From: Armigeres subalbatus
Lineage: Eukaryota; Arthropoda; Insecta; Diptera; Culicidae
Direction: 5' to 3'
DNA length: 64,000 nucleotides
Assembly (NCBI RefSeq): GCF_024139115.2
Contig: NC_085140.1
Span: 161,598,452 to 161,662,451 of the forward strand
Part shown: in pieces, positions 35,344-47,559 of the stretch
Layout: each line of letters opens with the position of its first letter
How positions within the stretch are numbered: position 1 is the stretch's first letter
Program-made: the position numbers and the translations under genes
The notes under the pieces: generated by a model
What the model was told of the DNA's origin: nothing
Database searches by the model: none
What the model saw: only the letters and a program-made list of their open reading frames with translations

Positions 35344-38156
35344 CAGGATAGAAATATTTCACAGTCAATGCAGTGAAAAACATGGATCTCAGTATAATCT
35401 GCAGTCGCCTTCATCGCCGCCGTGGTAAGTGCGACTGGGTGCAGCCGAAAAATCATTTCCAATACCGACCATTCAATTTCATATTCAGCAACTCACAAGT
35501 CGCTCTGACAGGCTGCTCATTTCACGACTTACCGTATGACGCGTGGTGATTTTTTTCAATTTGCTGAGTAAATGTGTACATTTTGCTGAGGTAAATTTCA
35601 TCTTCGCGACGCAGTGGGTGATGTGAGTTCTGTTGTTTACTTTTCTGCCTCTCCGGGAATGTGAGGTTGATTTCAAAGCAGGAAGAAAATAAAAAAATGA
35701 TATAAAAAAACATCAACTTCATCCAGTGCTGACGAATCCCAAGTAACATTTTGAATTTATTCAAGTTTTATTGCAGTTTTATCAAGGATTCGCATAAACT
35801 GTAGAATTTTATCATAGTTTTCATCTAGTCCAAATTACCTCAAAGCTAAATTCTCTTATAATAGTTTTATGATATGCTCCAGGTCCATCTTAAGCTGTTT
35901 ATTTTGATAAATTGTGCAGCAAGAGCACTATATCCCAATTGAAACCAAATAGTTTTGAGAAAGTTTTATGGTACTCTTCATTAAGAAAGAACGATCTTGA
36001 AAATGCCATTATAAAACTTCCTTAAAACTATGTGGTTTTGAGTGGGAGAAAGTGCTCTTGATGAAGAATACATCAAAACAAACAAAACATAATGTCAAAT
36101 TAGACGCAAACAAGTGTATAAATTAAAAACAGGTGGATCAAAGGCAAAAATAATGTAAATTTATTCCATACTAGCAGACCCGACGAACTTCGTTTCGCCT
36201 AAAATTGATTTATTCTCTTTTTAGTTCTCGAGTTATGCAGAAATTTCAGTTTCAATTGTATGGGAGCCCCCTTTTCAAAGGAGGGAGGGATTTCGAACCA
36301 TCTTAAGAACCTTCCCCGGGCCCAAAAACCTCTGGATACAAATTTTAACGCCGATCGGTTCAGTAGTTTTGGAGTCTATAAGGTTCAGACAGACAGAAAT
36401 TCATTTATATGTATATAGATATGGAAACTCCATTTGCGCAAGCATCTGTTTTTTTCTATCGAAGTTTTCTTTCTATCGGATCATCAGCTGCAGTTTTCTT
36501 TCTATCGGATCAAATTTACCAGCTGCATCAGCTGTCTTGATCTTCCAATACCAGGCAGATTTCATATCCTCCCATTTATCATATGATCGATCAATTTTCT
36601 TTAAAATACATTTTCTCGATTTTTTGGGCGTTCGTAATCATAACCTGGGTACAATACACAGGCGAATTTCTCCAGTTTTCAACGAACGGTTGAGCTACGC
36701 AACAAATACTGGCAAGTTAAGTATTTACAAGATAGATTTTTGAAATCTTTAACATATTGTGGCAAAATCGCCACCAAAAATCATTATCGAACTATCAACT
36801 CTATTCGTATTTCGAAGCTGGTATATTTTTAATAAAGAAGTATTAAACAATTACTTTTTTATTAAAAATAACCCTATAGATGTTTAACTGACAGGTTAAC
36901 AAATAAGTTGTATGCATTTATTTTTCAGTTGAATTGCATGTCATTATATGACAATATTCGCAAAACGGATGATTTCGGCTCAATCTGTGTCGTTTTTTTA
37001 TTGCAATCATGCGTGCTGACTATTTTTTTTGTCTTTATTTTTGTGATAAACGCCCACTACTGAAAACCATCACAAACATGGAAATCAAAACATTTTGCGC
37101 TCCAATTATTTGTTCTCGATAGATAGATAGGTATTACGAGGAGCAGTAACCCTATTGAGTTTTCATTTAATTCAGCATTTTGTGCAGATATTTAGTTTAG
37201 TAAATATTTAACGGCGAACTCTTTCCAAATGAACGACTTGTTTTCGTTGGAATTGTGAACAACATGTTATAATGAAAGCACCAAACTTATAACGCTCTTC
37301 AATAAAACTTCTTAGTTTTGACTAGTACTAGTTAGTTTTATTCAAGACAAACTAAGCTTCGTCAAGATTGCGATAAATCTAGTTCAATTTATCATGCTCC
37401 TGCATAAACCTAACAGGTTTTGTATGAGATAAAGTGGATTTAATCCAATCTTATGATGGTTTTCGATAAAACTATTGAAATCATGGCGGATTATCGTCTG
37501 CGTCAAATTTCTTGATGGAAGCCATTTCTATATGAACGATGAAAACTATTTGTTTTAATTTTACATGCATGAGTCATTTCATAGATCGGAGCATATAACA
37601 AATATTGTTACATCTGCGAAATAAAAAGTAGAGCAAAATTTTTTTTTCGTGTATGCTCAATTGTTTAAATAAAAATAGTTTTCAAAATAATATTATATCT
37701 TGCAATATAAATAAGGCGCATTCAATAGTTGTTACATTTATTCGGAAAAGCATCGACAAAGTGGTTGTGGCATGTGGAATTACACGATCACAATGCAATT
37801 AAGTTTCAATTTATCAACGTATCCCTAATAATTTTCATCGTTATGAGATACTGTTCGATTTGGTTCAGACAAAATTCAATATAAATAAGTATAAATATCA
37901 GCGGATCTAGATAACGAAAACACATGCTGTCAAATTCCTTAGTAATCCTAAAAGGGTTTTATGCTGATCTTTCATGCCATCATAAGCTCACTTTGATAAA
38001 ACTAACAAGTTTTAAGCGAACCTTGGAAAATGGTCTTGAACACCTTCTCAAGAGTGGGCCTCTTTCGTCTTATAGTGGCTTTGAATGTGGTTTTAAGGCA
38101 CATGTCTAGAAGTGTGCTTCAAGTGCATCATAAAATTAATTTTGCTCCTTGGGATA
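35344..38156. mobile_element. 2.8-kb insertion(s) splitting the tandem repeat
   Basis: The tandem repeat stops after CGGCTGAGGAC on the left and restarts with the same 11 bp on the right, as a target duplication would give, although a repeated monomer could also give this. ATCCCAAG near 35737 and CTTGGGAT near 38146 form an inverted pair, hinting at a 2.4-kb TIR element inside. Words of the ATAAAACT / AGTTTTAT type are frequent. No coding domain is recognised. Confidence 0.5.
36171..36419 (-). mobile_element. Short non-autonomous Helitron-like element
   Basis: On minus it starts TCTATATACATATAAATG and ends ACGAAGTTCGT (a small hairpin) then CGGGTCTGCTAG followed by T. A 5' TC, a 3' CTAG after a hairpin and insertion between A and T are the Helitron signature. 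A partial second copy with the same 3' end is at 63776-63871. Non-coding, 249 bp. Confidence 0.65.
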
Positions 38157-38600
38157 TTTACAACCCGGCTGAGGACATCATGAAAGCCTCAGTAGATTCG
38201 GAATACAATTTGATTCAAACTCCAGGACAATTTGGAGATCTTACAACTTAATACATTATTCATCAACTTAATTGAAGACGCAAGTTAAAGACAAATAATC
38301 GGAGGTCAAAATTGGATTGACACCGAAGCTGGGGACACCATGGAAACCTTGGTTGATTCGGTAGACCATTTGATTTAAACTTCAGGACAATTTGGAGATC
38401 TTGCAACACCTCATATGTCTTGTTTTGAAAGCAAGTGAAAGACAAATCCTCAGAGAACATAATTGAGTTGATACCACGGCTTGGGACGTAATGAACGATT
38501 GGTTGATTCGGTAGACCATTTTATTCAAACTCCAGGACAATTAGGTGATCTTTTAACATCTCATATGGCTGGATTTGAAGAGATCTTACAATACTTCATG
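38157..38600 (+). repeat. ~150-bp tandem repeat, block 3, part c
   Basis: Three units; TTGGTTGATTCGGTAGACC occurs at about 38349 and 38499, period 150. Each has TTCAAACTCCAGGACAATT and GAGATCTT-CAACA. Confidence 0.85.
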
Positions 38601-38765
38601 TAAGACGCAAGTGAACGTAATAAAAAGTATCCAACGATCAATAAATTAAGTGAAATATTAGAAATTTTAGCATAAATTCTTTTTACGTCACATTCGGTTT
38701 ACGTCCCCTTAATAAGTGACGTAAAAAGAGGGTTGAGTGTATTTGCACATTTTTTTAAATTCAAT
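38601..38765. other. Spacer
   Basis: AT-rich, no feature. Confidence 0.4.
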
Positions 38766-38944
38766 TAGGGGAAATGACGGCTTCGACAGGTTTTGTTCTG
38801 ATATTAATAACTAATTATGCTAAAATTTGGCTTAAACATTCTTTGCATATCAAACAATATTGTGGTCAAATTTCATAAAATTTGGTCAACAAAAAACCCC
38901 TGACAATAATAGAACAAAACCTGCCAAAGCCATCATTCCCCCTA
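38766..38944. mobile_element. MITE with ~38-bp terminal inverted repeats
   Basis: The ends TAGGGGAAATGACGGCTTCG and CAAAGCCATCATTCCCCCTA continue inwards through GACAGGTTTTGTTCT and AGAACAAAACCTGCC. About 179 bp including TA at both ends. Non-coding. Confidence 0.75.
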
Positions 38945-39647
38945 TGTAAAAAAAGCATGCAGCATGCAGAATAAAACCGATGCTGAACATGATGCAGATC
39001 AATATAATTGAAAATGATACTGAACTGTTACATAATTTGACTGACATGTGGATATTAGCTGCATGCTTCCAATAAAACGCACTTGCTTTTGTAGCATGCA
39101 AATCAGTTATTTAATATTTTTCTTCAAGCAAATCTAGCTCTCAAGTGAAAGCCCACTGCCTATAGCCGAACATCTTCGAACCCCAACATGGAGAATCTAA
39201 ATTTAAACATGCAAACAACACGACAAAATTATACAAAACGGTTGTTCAACTTCCTCAAAAGAGTTCCGTGGACTTCATTTTCCGTTCACACCCATCCCGT
39301 CATCGTCACCGGGCGGTCGCATTCCATGCCTCTTCTTGTATTCTTGGGCGACAACAATACCAAAAAGCGCTCAAGGTGCTGCTTGAATGGTTGTCGGTAA
39401 CCGATGCCATCGCAACCACCTACCGCTGCACTGCACCAGTCGACCATCGAACCAGGCTGGGCTGGGTTAGTTTGTGCCTAGTTTTCCTTTCATTTTGCTT
39501 TAGCTCTCCATTATTATCAGAAGGCCATCTTCCTGGCAGGCACAATGTGGTGGGATGTACAAAACCGTGATTCAAAAGCTGTTTTCAAAGAATTTAGGAT
39601 TTTCCGTTTCTTCAATAAATTCATATTTTTTTTATTCGATTTTATAT
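38945..39647. other. Unique-looking sequence, no recognised gene
   Basis: A GC-richer stretch at 39230-39560 with open frames in two registers but no domain I recognise. It ends in TATATTTTATA runs that lead into the heptamer array. Confidence 0.35.
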
Positions 39648-40122
39648 TTTATATTTTATTTCTGATTTCTGATTTCTGGTTTCCGATTTCTGATTTCTGA
39701 TTTCTGATTTCTGATTTCTGATTTCTGATTTCTGATTTCTGATTTCTGATTTCTGATTTCTGATTTCTGATTTCTGATTTCTGATTTCTGATTTCTGATT
39801 TCTGATTTCTGATTTCTGATTTTTTATTTCCGATTTCTGATTTCTGATTTCTGATTTCTGATTTCTGATTTCTGATTTCTGATTTTTGATTTCTGATTTC
39901 TGATTTCTGATTTCTGATTTCTGATTTCTGATTCCTGATTTCTGATTCCTGATTTCTGATTTCTGATTTCTGATTTCTGATTTCTGATTCCTGATTTCTG
40001 ATTTCTGATTTCTGATTTCTGATTTCTGATTTCTGATTTCTGATTTCTGATTTCTGATTTCTGATTTCTGATTTCTGATTTCTGATTTCTGATTTCTGAT
40101 TTCTGATTTCTGATTTCTGATT
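39648..40122. repeat. TTTCTGA heptamer array (~65 copies)
   Basis: Nearly perfect tandem heptamers (TTTCTGA on plus, TCAGAAA on minus) for about 475 bp, with scattered variants such as ATTCCTG and TTTTTAT. Because 7 is not a multiple of 3, every frame is open and repetitive; the apparent repetitive protein is an artefact. Confidence 0.95.
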
Positions 40123-41743
40123 TACTATAATCCCACATCAGTGCTCCTTTTATTGGTTTCGATCATTTCAATAACGTTCTTATGTGGTATTGGTATTTTT
40201 ATTTCTACAATCAACTTAAACATGCTTTTCCGATAGTCCAGTAATTCGATAAAAATCATCGATAGTCAAAATCATTTGGTGCAAAAAAAATCTGTAACAT
40301 GACACACTGTGTAGCGGTGAGTAAATGTGGGGTTGCTTTTGTCACACACCTTGCGAAAAAAGTGTTGTGTTGGAGGAATAAAAGAAACAAGTTTATAGAC
40401 CGAAGTCGGGAACTGGAGCGGTTGAACCCCCGATTGCCGTTGTCTAGCTCGTTCCGGTTATGTGGTTCAGGTAACGGTAGTTGGTGTCAATCTGGTCCAG
40501 TAAGAATGATAGCAAACGATGACGCCATCACGTTTATTGTTCCTGACTGCAGATTATTGTACGAAAGCCGTCTGAAATTTATAGGCAGAACCGGAACCAG
40601 AATTCTTTTCACGATTCTTACTGTAGGTTTCATATATCACAAAAATGATGAAGGTTGCTTTTTCTAGGCCATCAGACGAATATCATACACGTGGGTGTAT
40701 TTAAAATGATAGGAAAGCTCTCAAGCTTTCGACACTTCTTTGAAATGGATACTACCACCTGTGCACGATAAATCTTGTTTTGAAAATATCAACACCCAAA
40801 TCGATCATCGTATGTCAGCAAAACCTCTCCACCAAGAAGTGAAGGAAGCTTGGCATCATGCTTGGAAGAGTAACCGCATTCCATCCTTCAGCACCGAAGC
40901 GATGTGAGTCGTCCGTTGCGTGGTGCACGTTTATGGCACCCCGTGGACGCGATGGATTGATATTTTTCTGACACAGTTTCGGGCACGGTACCATCAGAAG
41001 ATTTTCAATGAAGTTCTAACCGTTGACAGGGTTGATGCAAATTTACGAAACATTTTCATTTGCACATGAATGATGCTACCAGATATTTAAAGCCATCAGC
41101 ACAACCAGTTCTGTCGGTTAGGTCAATATCATTCATTATCATACATTTTTAATGGTACATAAACACTTTCTTGTTTTTCTGAACGTGCCACAGTTAGTTA
41201 ACGATCTTGCTGCCATAAGTGATTCGACTTTGAGCCCTAACGATGCTTTTTCCTTTCCACTTTTTTATCCCAAGCAAAACAATTCCCCTAACGAATGCAC
41301 CCGGTTCCACTAACCAAACCATCAAAGTCAGAAATCTGGGCTGGAACTGTTGGGAAATGCATTCGGTCAACCCGCTCGTTAGGGGTTGAGATGAAGAATC
41401 GTCTCCATAGAGCTGAGTCATCTACTGAAACTAAAAGCTCCATCATCGCCATCAACACTACAACCATCATCAAACGAATGACCTCTATGGAATGCAAATT
41501 TATTGCACAGGAAATGAGTTTTCAATTTTATCCTCACTCACTTTACATTTTTATTACCCATCGAGTGGTTTTATGGTCGGAGGTGGAGTTTGAATAGATA
41601 AGAAGCACTTCTTGGTCAGTGAAGGGCGCAATGGTTCAGCGACTCTATGCAGTGAGTCCTACACGATATGTTCGTAAATATTTAATAAACCGATGCATTG
41701 GCTTGCTTATTAAAACCTCGTCTGTGCAAAAAACATATTTATC
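40123..41743. other. No recognised gene
   Basis: A 122-codon open frame at 40299-40667 shows no known motif and could be chance. The rest is AT-rich, with a GC-richer part at 41180-41430. Confidence 0.3.
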
Positions 41744-41755
41744 TGATTCATGTCT

Positions 41756-41813
41756 ATTGAGGTGAACCGGTCTAGGGCCGAAAACCTCGTTAATAAAGAC
41801 AATAAAAAAAAAA
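41756..41813 (+). mobile_element. Very short 5'-truncated retroposon tail
   Basis: This 58-bp insert with an A10 tail lies between exact 12-bp TGATTCATGTCT repeats (41744-41755, 41814-41825). It contains GGTGAACCGGTCTAGGGCCG and TTAATAAAGAC, matching the hairpin-tail motif of the insert at 11275-11328. Confidence 0.75.
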
Positions 41814-41825
41814 TGATTCATGTCT

Positions 41826-42823
41826 TAAATATAATTCGATAGATGTACTTTGGTAGTAACTTTGGAATCCACGGTGCTTTTATCAGCGGATTTTTAAACC
41901 GTACAAATTTGTGCCAGAAGGTTTAAGATTTTTATGAAGAACAAACATTAGAAATTCACTGTGAATAAATTGTTTTGCCTTATCCACTTTGCGATTTTAT
42001 TGAAGATAAGAAAAGCAAAACTTTGAAATCACAAAGTTTGTTAAAATTAAAAAGCCATAGTCTTTAGAACAATACAAAGCAAAACCATAATTTAGGTACC
42101 GTCATCGGTGGTGATAATGGGCCAAATAAGGCATAGAATGGGCCACGTTTTCAACAACTTTGACTGTCTTTATAATGTAATTAATGTATCTAGAAACAAG
42201 GTTGCCGTTCAATTGTGTGCTCCTTTTATTCCCTCCTCGCGTCAAGCTCTCCTTTGCGTTACATACGTAAGAATTCCCGCGCATGAAATCTAATAACTCT
42301 TTAAGGACATAGTTGGAAGAGTACCACGATGGCAGTCAATATGGCGCCGGACCTTCCACGGGTCAACCCCACCCCTCCCGCACTCCTCTCCCACCAACAT
42401 TCGAATGCATCGAACAGCATCGAACAAAAGTTTAATATTCAAATTACTAACCTGTTCACAGCATATTTACTTACTTCCCGTGATAATGAACATGTTTCTC
42501 CAAAGAGTCCTATGTATATCGACTCGAATTATATTATAAATCAGCAGTTTCGTGCCAATTTAATAGCCGCTCGCAATTTGGTGGGTTTATCACTGCACTT
42601 CACTTCTTCTAAAAGGGCATTGAAAAAATCAAGTTTTTACTCACTTCTCCGCACATGAGCAGCCCGAAATGTTGATAGAATGTAAATCAAACATCACAAA
42701 CATCAACATCACTCAGTCACTCGTTTGAACCGAAAACTTAATATAAACGGCTATTTTTGCCCGAAAAAACGATTAAAAACTGATCGCGGAGCGAATGTAA
42801 ACACCGGAACCGACAGCAGCAAA
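41826..42823. other. No recognised gene
   Basis: Open frames at 42108-42293 and 42329-42658 carry no domain I know. Confidence 0.3.
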
Positions 42824-42831
42824 CTAATAAC

Positions 42832-43553
42832 TAGGGTGGTTCAAAAAATGATTTTGCTCCGCCACGCTCAGTCGATTATGATTCAAAATTTAAGTGTCAT
42901 CCGATGGTTTGGGTTGGTTTGAATAGAGGCGTACCGTGCACAGGTCGTTTCAGATTTGTATGACAGTTGATATGGCGAGGTTGAATTTTACATTACTCTG
43001 ATTATGGCACTCCGTCATTGTGCGCTGGCGAGGGGGGATACCATATGACTGGATGAAATATTCAAAAGCTTTAGCTCCATAGACAATTGACTTGAATGGT
43101 CGTACCAATGTTTGGGTGTCGATTTTAATCGAGGTTGCGAATCTTTAGGATGATAATTAGGCTTCTCAGAAGGCATCAGTGAAACGTGTAATTCAACAAA
43201 ATAGCCAGACCTTGTCTGTGATATCTATCGAACCAGGGGCAGATACTTCATACAAAAAGTGTGACATGGGGGTGAGCGAGGTATAAAATGCTATTTTTTG
43301 CGTTACGTAATCAATGGATCTTTCCTGCGGTGCGGCTTTCGTTCAGTGAAGTCTCTGAAATGTTGCTTTTAGCTATGTGGGTTCTCTTTTCCAGTGTAAT
43401 GAAGGGTTTAGTTTCCCATACTAGTTTTCATACAAAATTGAACCGGCTTGTGTTCAACCAGTTTTTGTTCAAATCGGTTTTTGGAGGACACTCGGAGCAT
43501 GGGACGGAATCGAGTGAGCGTGGTGGAGCTGGGTCGTTTTTTGAACCACCCTA
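42832..43553. mobile_element. hAT-type MITE, 722 bp
   Basis: The ends TAGGGTGGTTCAAAAAA and TTTTTTGAACCACCCTA extend to about 45 bp (GCTCC-CCACGCTCA). Flanks CTAATAAC and CTAATATT match at 6 of 8 positions. The first bases resemble the hAT MITE at 30913 (TAGGGT-GTTCA). Non-coding. Confidence 0.75.
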
Positions 43554-43561
43554 CTAATATT

Positions 43562-44500
43562 CTTTGTTTTGACCCTTCCTTCGGAAGTGTCTATAATTTC
43601 ACTTTGTATGCGTTACGCAGGTGTGTTACATATTAATCTATCGAGAAATCTCGTGAATTATTAAATAAAATGTATGGTATTTGAATCAAATTCACTTTGA
43701 TATTCCAAATATAACTATAACAAATGATATGATATGGATATATGCCTATTTTTCTGATTTGTTTCAAAGAAACAAATGATTTCAATTGAGGAACATATAG
43801 AAGCATGTACAAAAAAATCTTCTCAGAAAAGCAAAAACGTAAAAATTGAAAGGGATTTCAAAAATTTCTTCAGTGGAAGCTAGATAGCAAATGTGAGCAT
43901 GTTTTGAGACACTAATAGACCACTTATATGAATGTATGTGTGCGTATGTGTGCAAATTCTGAAATGTACTACCATATACATCTCACTCATTTTTAAGGTA
44001 TTAAACAAATTTAGTTTTACCAAATGAGGCATCCATAAGGCCAAATACATGTTTTTGTTGAACGCTATTGAGTTTCGCTCAGATCAATGACTAATTTAGT
44101 TTAGTTCTGGATAAATTAATATCTAGGTCTCTGGAAATTACGGGTACAATATATGCAACCAACGTTACGATTGTTACTAACCATGTCACAATAGCTATTC
44201 AATTCGACGAGCGCCTAATAGATAGGCAGCATAAAGTACAGTGCGTTATCATTCGTTGAGTTGTCACTTAACCTATGTCATCCGCCTTTGGGTAGGCAAT
44301 TATTTCGTCACTTTCACGGTAAATCGCCGTGGGAAGCTTAGCAGTTTTATCTCGTTTTAAATACTGGAGTCTGGAAAAAAAATCCTTATAACTCACTGCT
44401 AGGTGGATTAATCTGGGTTTTTTTATAAATACGACACCAATACTACTACAGTATATGATAGTTTTTATTGTACCAATACTTTCAAAGCTTTGTTTTGGTA
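43562..44500. other. No recognised gene
   Basis: AT-rich. CACTGCTAGGTGGATTAATCT near 44396, minus one base, also occurs in similar form near 13651 (AGTGCTAGGTGGATCAATC), so both are probably ends of a common repeat. Confidence 0.35.
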
Positions 44501-44526
44501 CTCAATCCACCTTCACCTTAAGTTTG

Positions 44527-45597
44527 TAGGGGCAGCAGGGACTATGTCCAAGGGCTTGACGACCCCTCCCCATGGCCACTGCGAGTTAGGGGGCCTGCCT
44601 AGGATGTGGTGGGGTTTGACAGTGGGCTCTGTTAAACCTCTACAAAAAGCTGCATGTGTCCATAAGCAGGCCCTATCAAACCCAGTCAACACATGAACGT
44701 GTATATGGTGTCGTGTAGGATGCTGAAGTACAGGCGATAGAGATACTTTTCCACACAACATGTATGTATATCGTCTCCAATTTAGCATCTTGTATTGCAC
44801 CATGTGCGATTTTATGTAGACTGGGAAGCGACCGTGTGCCGCTCAAAGCGCACAAGCCCAACACGAGTGCCAACCGGCACATCAGGATTAATACCAGTGA
44901 GATCCTGATTACGGTATACTGGTCAAGGCAAGTGACACACACGCGCGCGAAAGTAATGCAAAATAAACGACATGTAAAATGAACGTAAATTTACATTCTT
45001 ACTTAACGTCAAATAGAGATAAAATAAGGGTTGCTGAATAACATTAGCTTTCCGTTTACTACCAATTATTTTCAATCCCGTTTCTTTTTTACTTTTCTTT
45101 CGTTAATGAAATGATAACGCGGGCGCCTAATCCGAAATTCAAATGAACAATTGCTCACTTTGAGCGATTGATTGTTTATTCTCGCGAAGAATGAACAATT
45201 GAACAAATAAGGAAATGCTAATACTGCTGTGTAGAAGTTTCATAGGTCACATCACTTTCCATGGTGAATCCCGATCTATGTTACTGATTACCCCACCCAA
45301 CTAACACTACTTCCTTCCCGTGGTAAATGTGGAGATGCAGAGGTATTCTCGGTCTCTAGTAGCAACAATTACCACACACTCACATTCCCTCCGTTTCCCA
45401 ACTGACTGTAAGGACTTGGCCGGCGCCGTTATTGATCAATATTTGCGAGCTGCTGAAACGTGCACTTCGAGAATAGTTGGTAAATCCCAACCACTATTTA
45501 CTTGGATCGTAGTGCAATTTGCACCAGTTCTGATCAATCACGGAGTAGCAACCATTTATATGTACAGTCAGTCTAAGCTAAGCTAAGCTAAGCTAAG
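44527..45597 (+). mobile_element. Non-autonomous retroelement with TAAGC tail
   Basis: The 1,071-bp insert lies between exact 26-bp direct repeats (44501-44526 and 45598-45623, beginning CTCAATCCACCTTCACC). It ends in a CTAAG/TAAGC tandem tail (45573-45597). A long target duplication plus a short tandem 3' tail is typical of target-primed reverse transcription. I see no intact ORF, so it is either a large SINE or a 5'-truncated LINE 3' UTR. The insertion appears fairly young. Confidence 0.85.
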
Positions 45598-45639
45598 CTC
45601 AATCCACCTTCACCTTAAGTTTGAGTGTTGTGCACACGT

Positions 45640-45785
45640 CCCCAATAAATGTACACGTGGAGAATTTTTCGCTTTCTAATAAAGTTTCTCCTTGCTAGGG
45701 CGGGAAACGAACCCACACCCCACAGCACGCAAATACGCCCAGACGAATGACGCTGCTTACCGCACAGCCGTGAAGCCCACAATCG
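45640..45785 (-). mobile_element. tRNA-derived SINE-like repeat, copy 2
   Basis: On minus: GGCTGTGCGGTAAGCAGCG (A-box region), GGGTTCGTTTCCCGCCC (B-box region), then AGCAAGGAGAAACTTTATTAG. Same order as 7940-8038. It lies just downstream of the TAAGC-tailed insert. Confidence 0.6.
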
Positions 45786-46133
45786 CTTCGTTGCTAATAA
45801 TAATGAAATTTATAAGAGCAGTATGAGCGAGACGTGCACAGTAAACTCTACTGAAACATGCTTCCCAAAATTGGTTAGGTCTAATTGAAAACTTACTCTC
45901 GGAGTAGAATTAAATACAAAGTACCGAAAGTGACTTTACAGTGGTCGCGTATCTGACGCGTATTGCATCTCATGGAAATTAATTAATTTCCCACCCCATA
46001 CAAAAGATTTTTTTTTCTTAGTTTTGCAAGTAATATTTTGTGATCCACTAGGTCGAATGCTGATTCGAGATCCTGGTATAGGAACCATTTCAATCAAAGT
46101 TTATTATCTATTTTCCGAGTATTGTACCACCCG

Positions 46134-46275
46134 ACTTGGACATTCATTTACAATGTTTTGAATTGAAAGATTGTGTTGGAGGTAGCCATTTTCCTTCGAT
46201 GGAAGTCGAAGCCTCGACCCTCAGTACGCCAGACTGGTGCTTTAACCAAGTAAGCTACGAAGAACCTTCGACGGC
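46134..46275 (-). repeat. tRNA-like repeat, copy 2 (non-palindromic)
   Basis: On plus: CCACCCGACTTGGAC, TTTACAATG, TTGGAGGTAGCCATTTTCC, TTCGATGGAAGTCGAAGCC. Read on minus the second half has TAGCTTACTTGGTTAAAGC (A box) and GGTCGAGGCTTCGACTTCC (B box) with a GCCAGTCTGGC-like arm. Its order matches 789-1001 on minus. Confidence 0.6.
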
Positions 46276-47146
46276 CTTCGCAACTTAGCGGCTACAATGA
46301 ATGGCCGTCTCAACCTACTGATGTTCGATTTGCGTATTCCTCATGTTAAATTGTTAAATTGTGAAAAGCACGTTTTAAATGTACTGCAAATATCGTATCC
46401 AAGAAACATTTGAACCGGTAATCAACAATCATATTTCTAGTGATAATGTTGCTCATTTTCTAATCATTACGAGGTACAGAGAATAAAAAACCACAATTTC
46501 CAAGAAAACTTTGACTGCTGCGTTCTTGTAAAAGCGCAAATATGCGCAAGCATATCAGTCACTGGAAGGTGGTATTAGGGTTATATTTCAATCCCCCATT
46601 CGCAGATGAAGAGGCATTTAAGGACATTAGGTTTGCGGGACCATTTTATAGCGAAGAATTATGATAACTAAAGTTTTTCTTCTACAACTTTTTGATATCA
46701 ATCTTTGCGTGCAAAACAAATCAAACTATCTAAAAGCTAAGGTTTTAAGCTTTGAAATGGTACATAAAATCTTATATTTGAAGAAAAAATGACTTCATAA
46801 CATACAAATCAAAGTAAGGAATGATTTTTTATTTTCATCAGCTTTTTCCACTTCGCCAGCTTCCACTTTGAATCTTTTGACTGAAAAAACATAGCACTTT
46901 GTCGTTGCAATATAATAACATAGGTTCGATTTATTTTTAGAATCTCCACGGAATCTTGAACAAATTGGCTCACGCACCAGTTTGCTACTTTGTCCTTTTA
47001 GAAATATTAACCCACAGGGTCGTTTATCCCTACGCGAGCTGGAACGCTGTTTTATCATACATGTATAACCTAGCCATTTCGTTAATCGTTAGAGATGCAC
47101 AAAATATTTGTCCACATAACTATTAACAAAGGGGCGGTGCTAATGC
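46276..47146. other. No recognised gene
   Basis: AT-rich, no domain. Confidence 0.35.
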
Positions 47147-47544
47147 AACGTACACACCAGTCAAGCAGTTTGACAAACATTGACTCCGCCCCCAAGAAAA
47201 CGCTTCGGTTGCAGCTTTGTTTGAACGTGTGAGAAGTTGTTCGAACAACCATTTGACAGTTGGCGACTCGGTTGGAAAAAATTAAAACGGTTTGATTTTG
47301 GTTTGAGTTGTCGGGGGTGGAGCCAAGGTTCGCCGAACATGTTTGAGCATTTGTAGTGAAGTTGCACAAACCCCCATATATTTTTTGATGGTTGGTGCTC
47401 AAGTTGGCGCTTCAGTCGTTCGTGTGTGATATTGTTGGTCGAATAAATTGATTGTTCGTGCCGCTGTTGGTATAACTTGATGGATGTTTAAATAAACGAG
47501 AGGTGGAGTCAATGTTGGTCAAACTGCTTGACCGTGTGTACGTT
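47147..47544. mobile_element. MITE with ~38-bp terminal inverted repeats
   Basis: AACGTACACACCAGTCAAGC-AGTTTGAC and its inverse GTCAAACTGCTTGACCGTGT-GTACGTT bound 398 bp. GGAGTCAATG and CATTGACTCC pair just inside. No clear target duplication. It abuts the 5' end of the Jockey-like element. Confidence 0.75.
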
Positions 47545-47559
47545 CCATAACGGGTCTGC

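Noticed and set aside
39824..40138. 104-codon minus-strand frame of repeating RNQKSEI
   Set aside because: It is the translation of the heptamer array; every frame of such an array is open.
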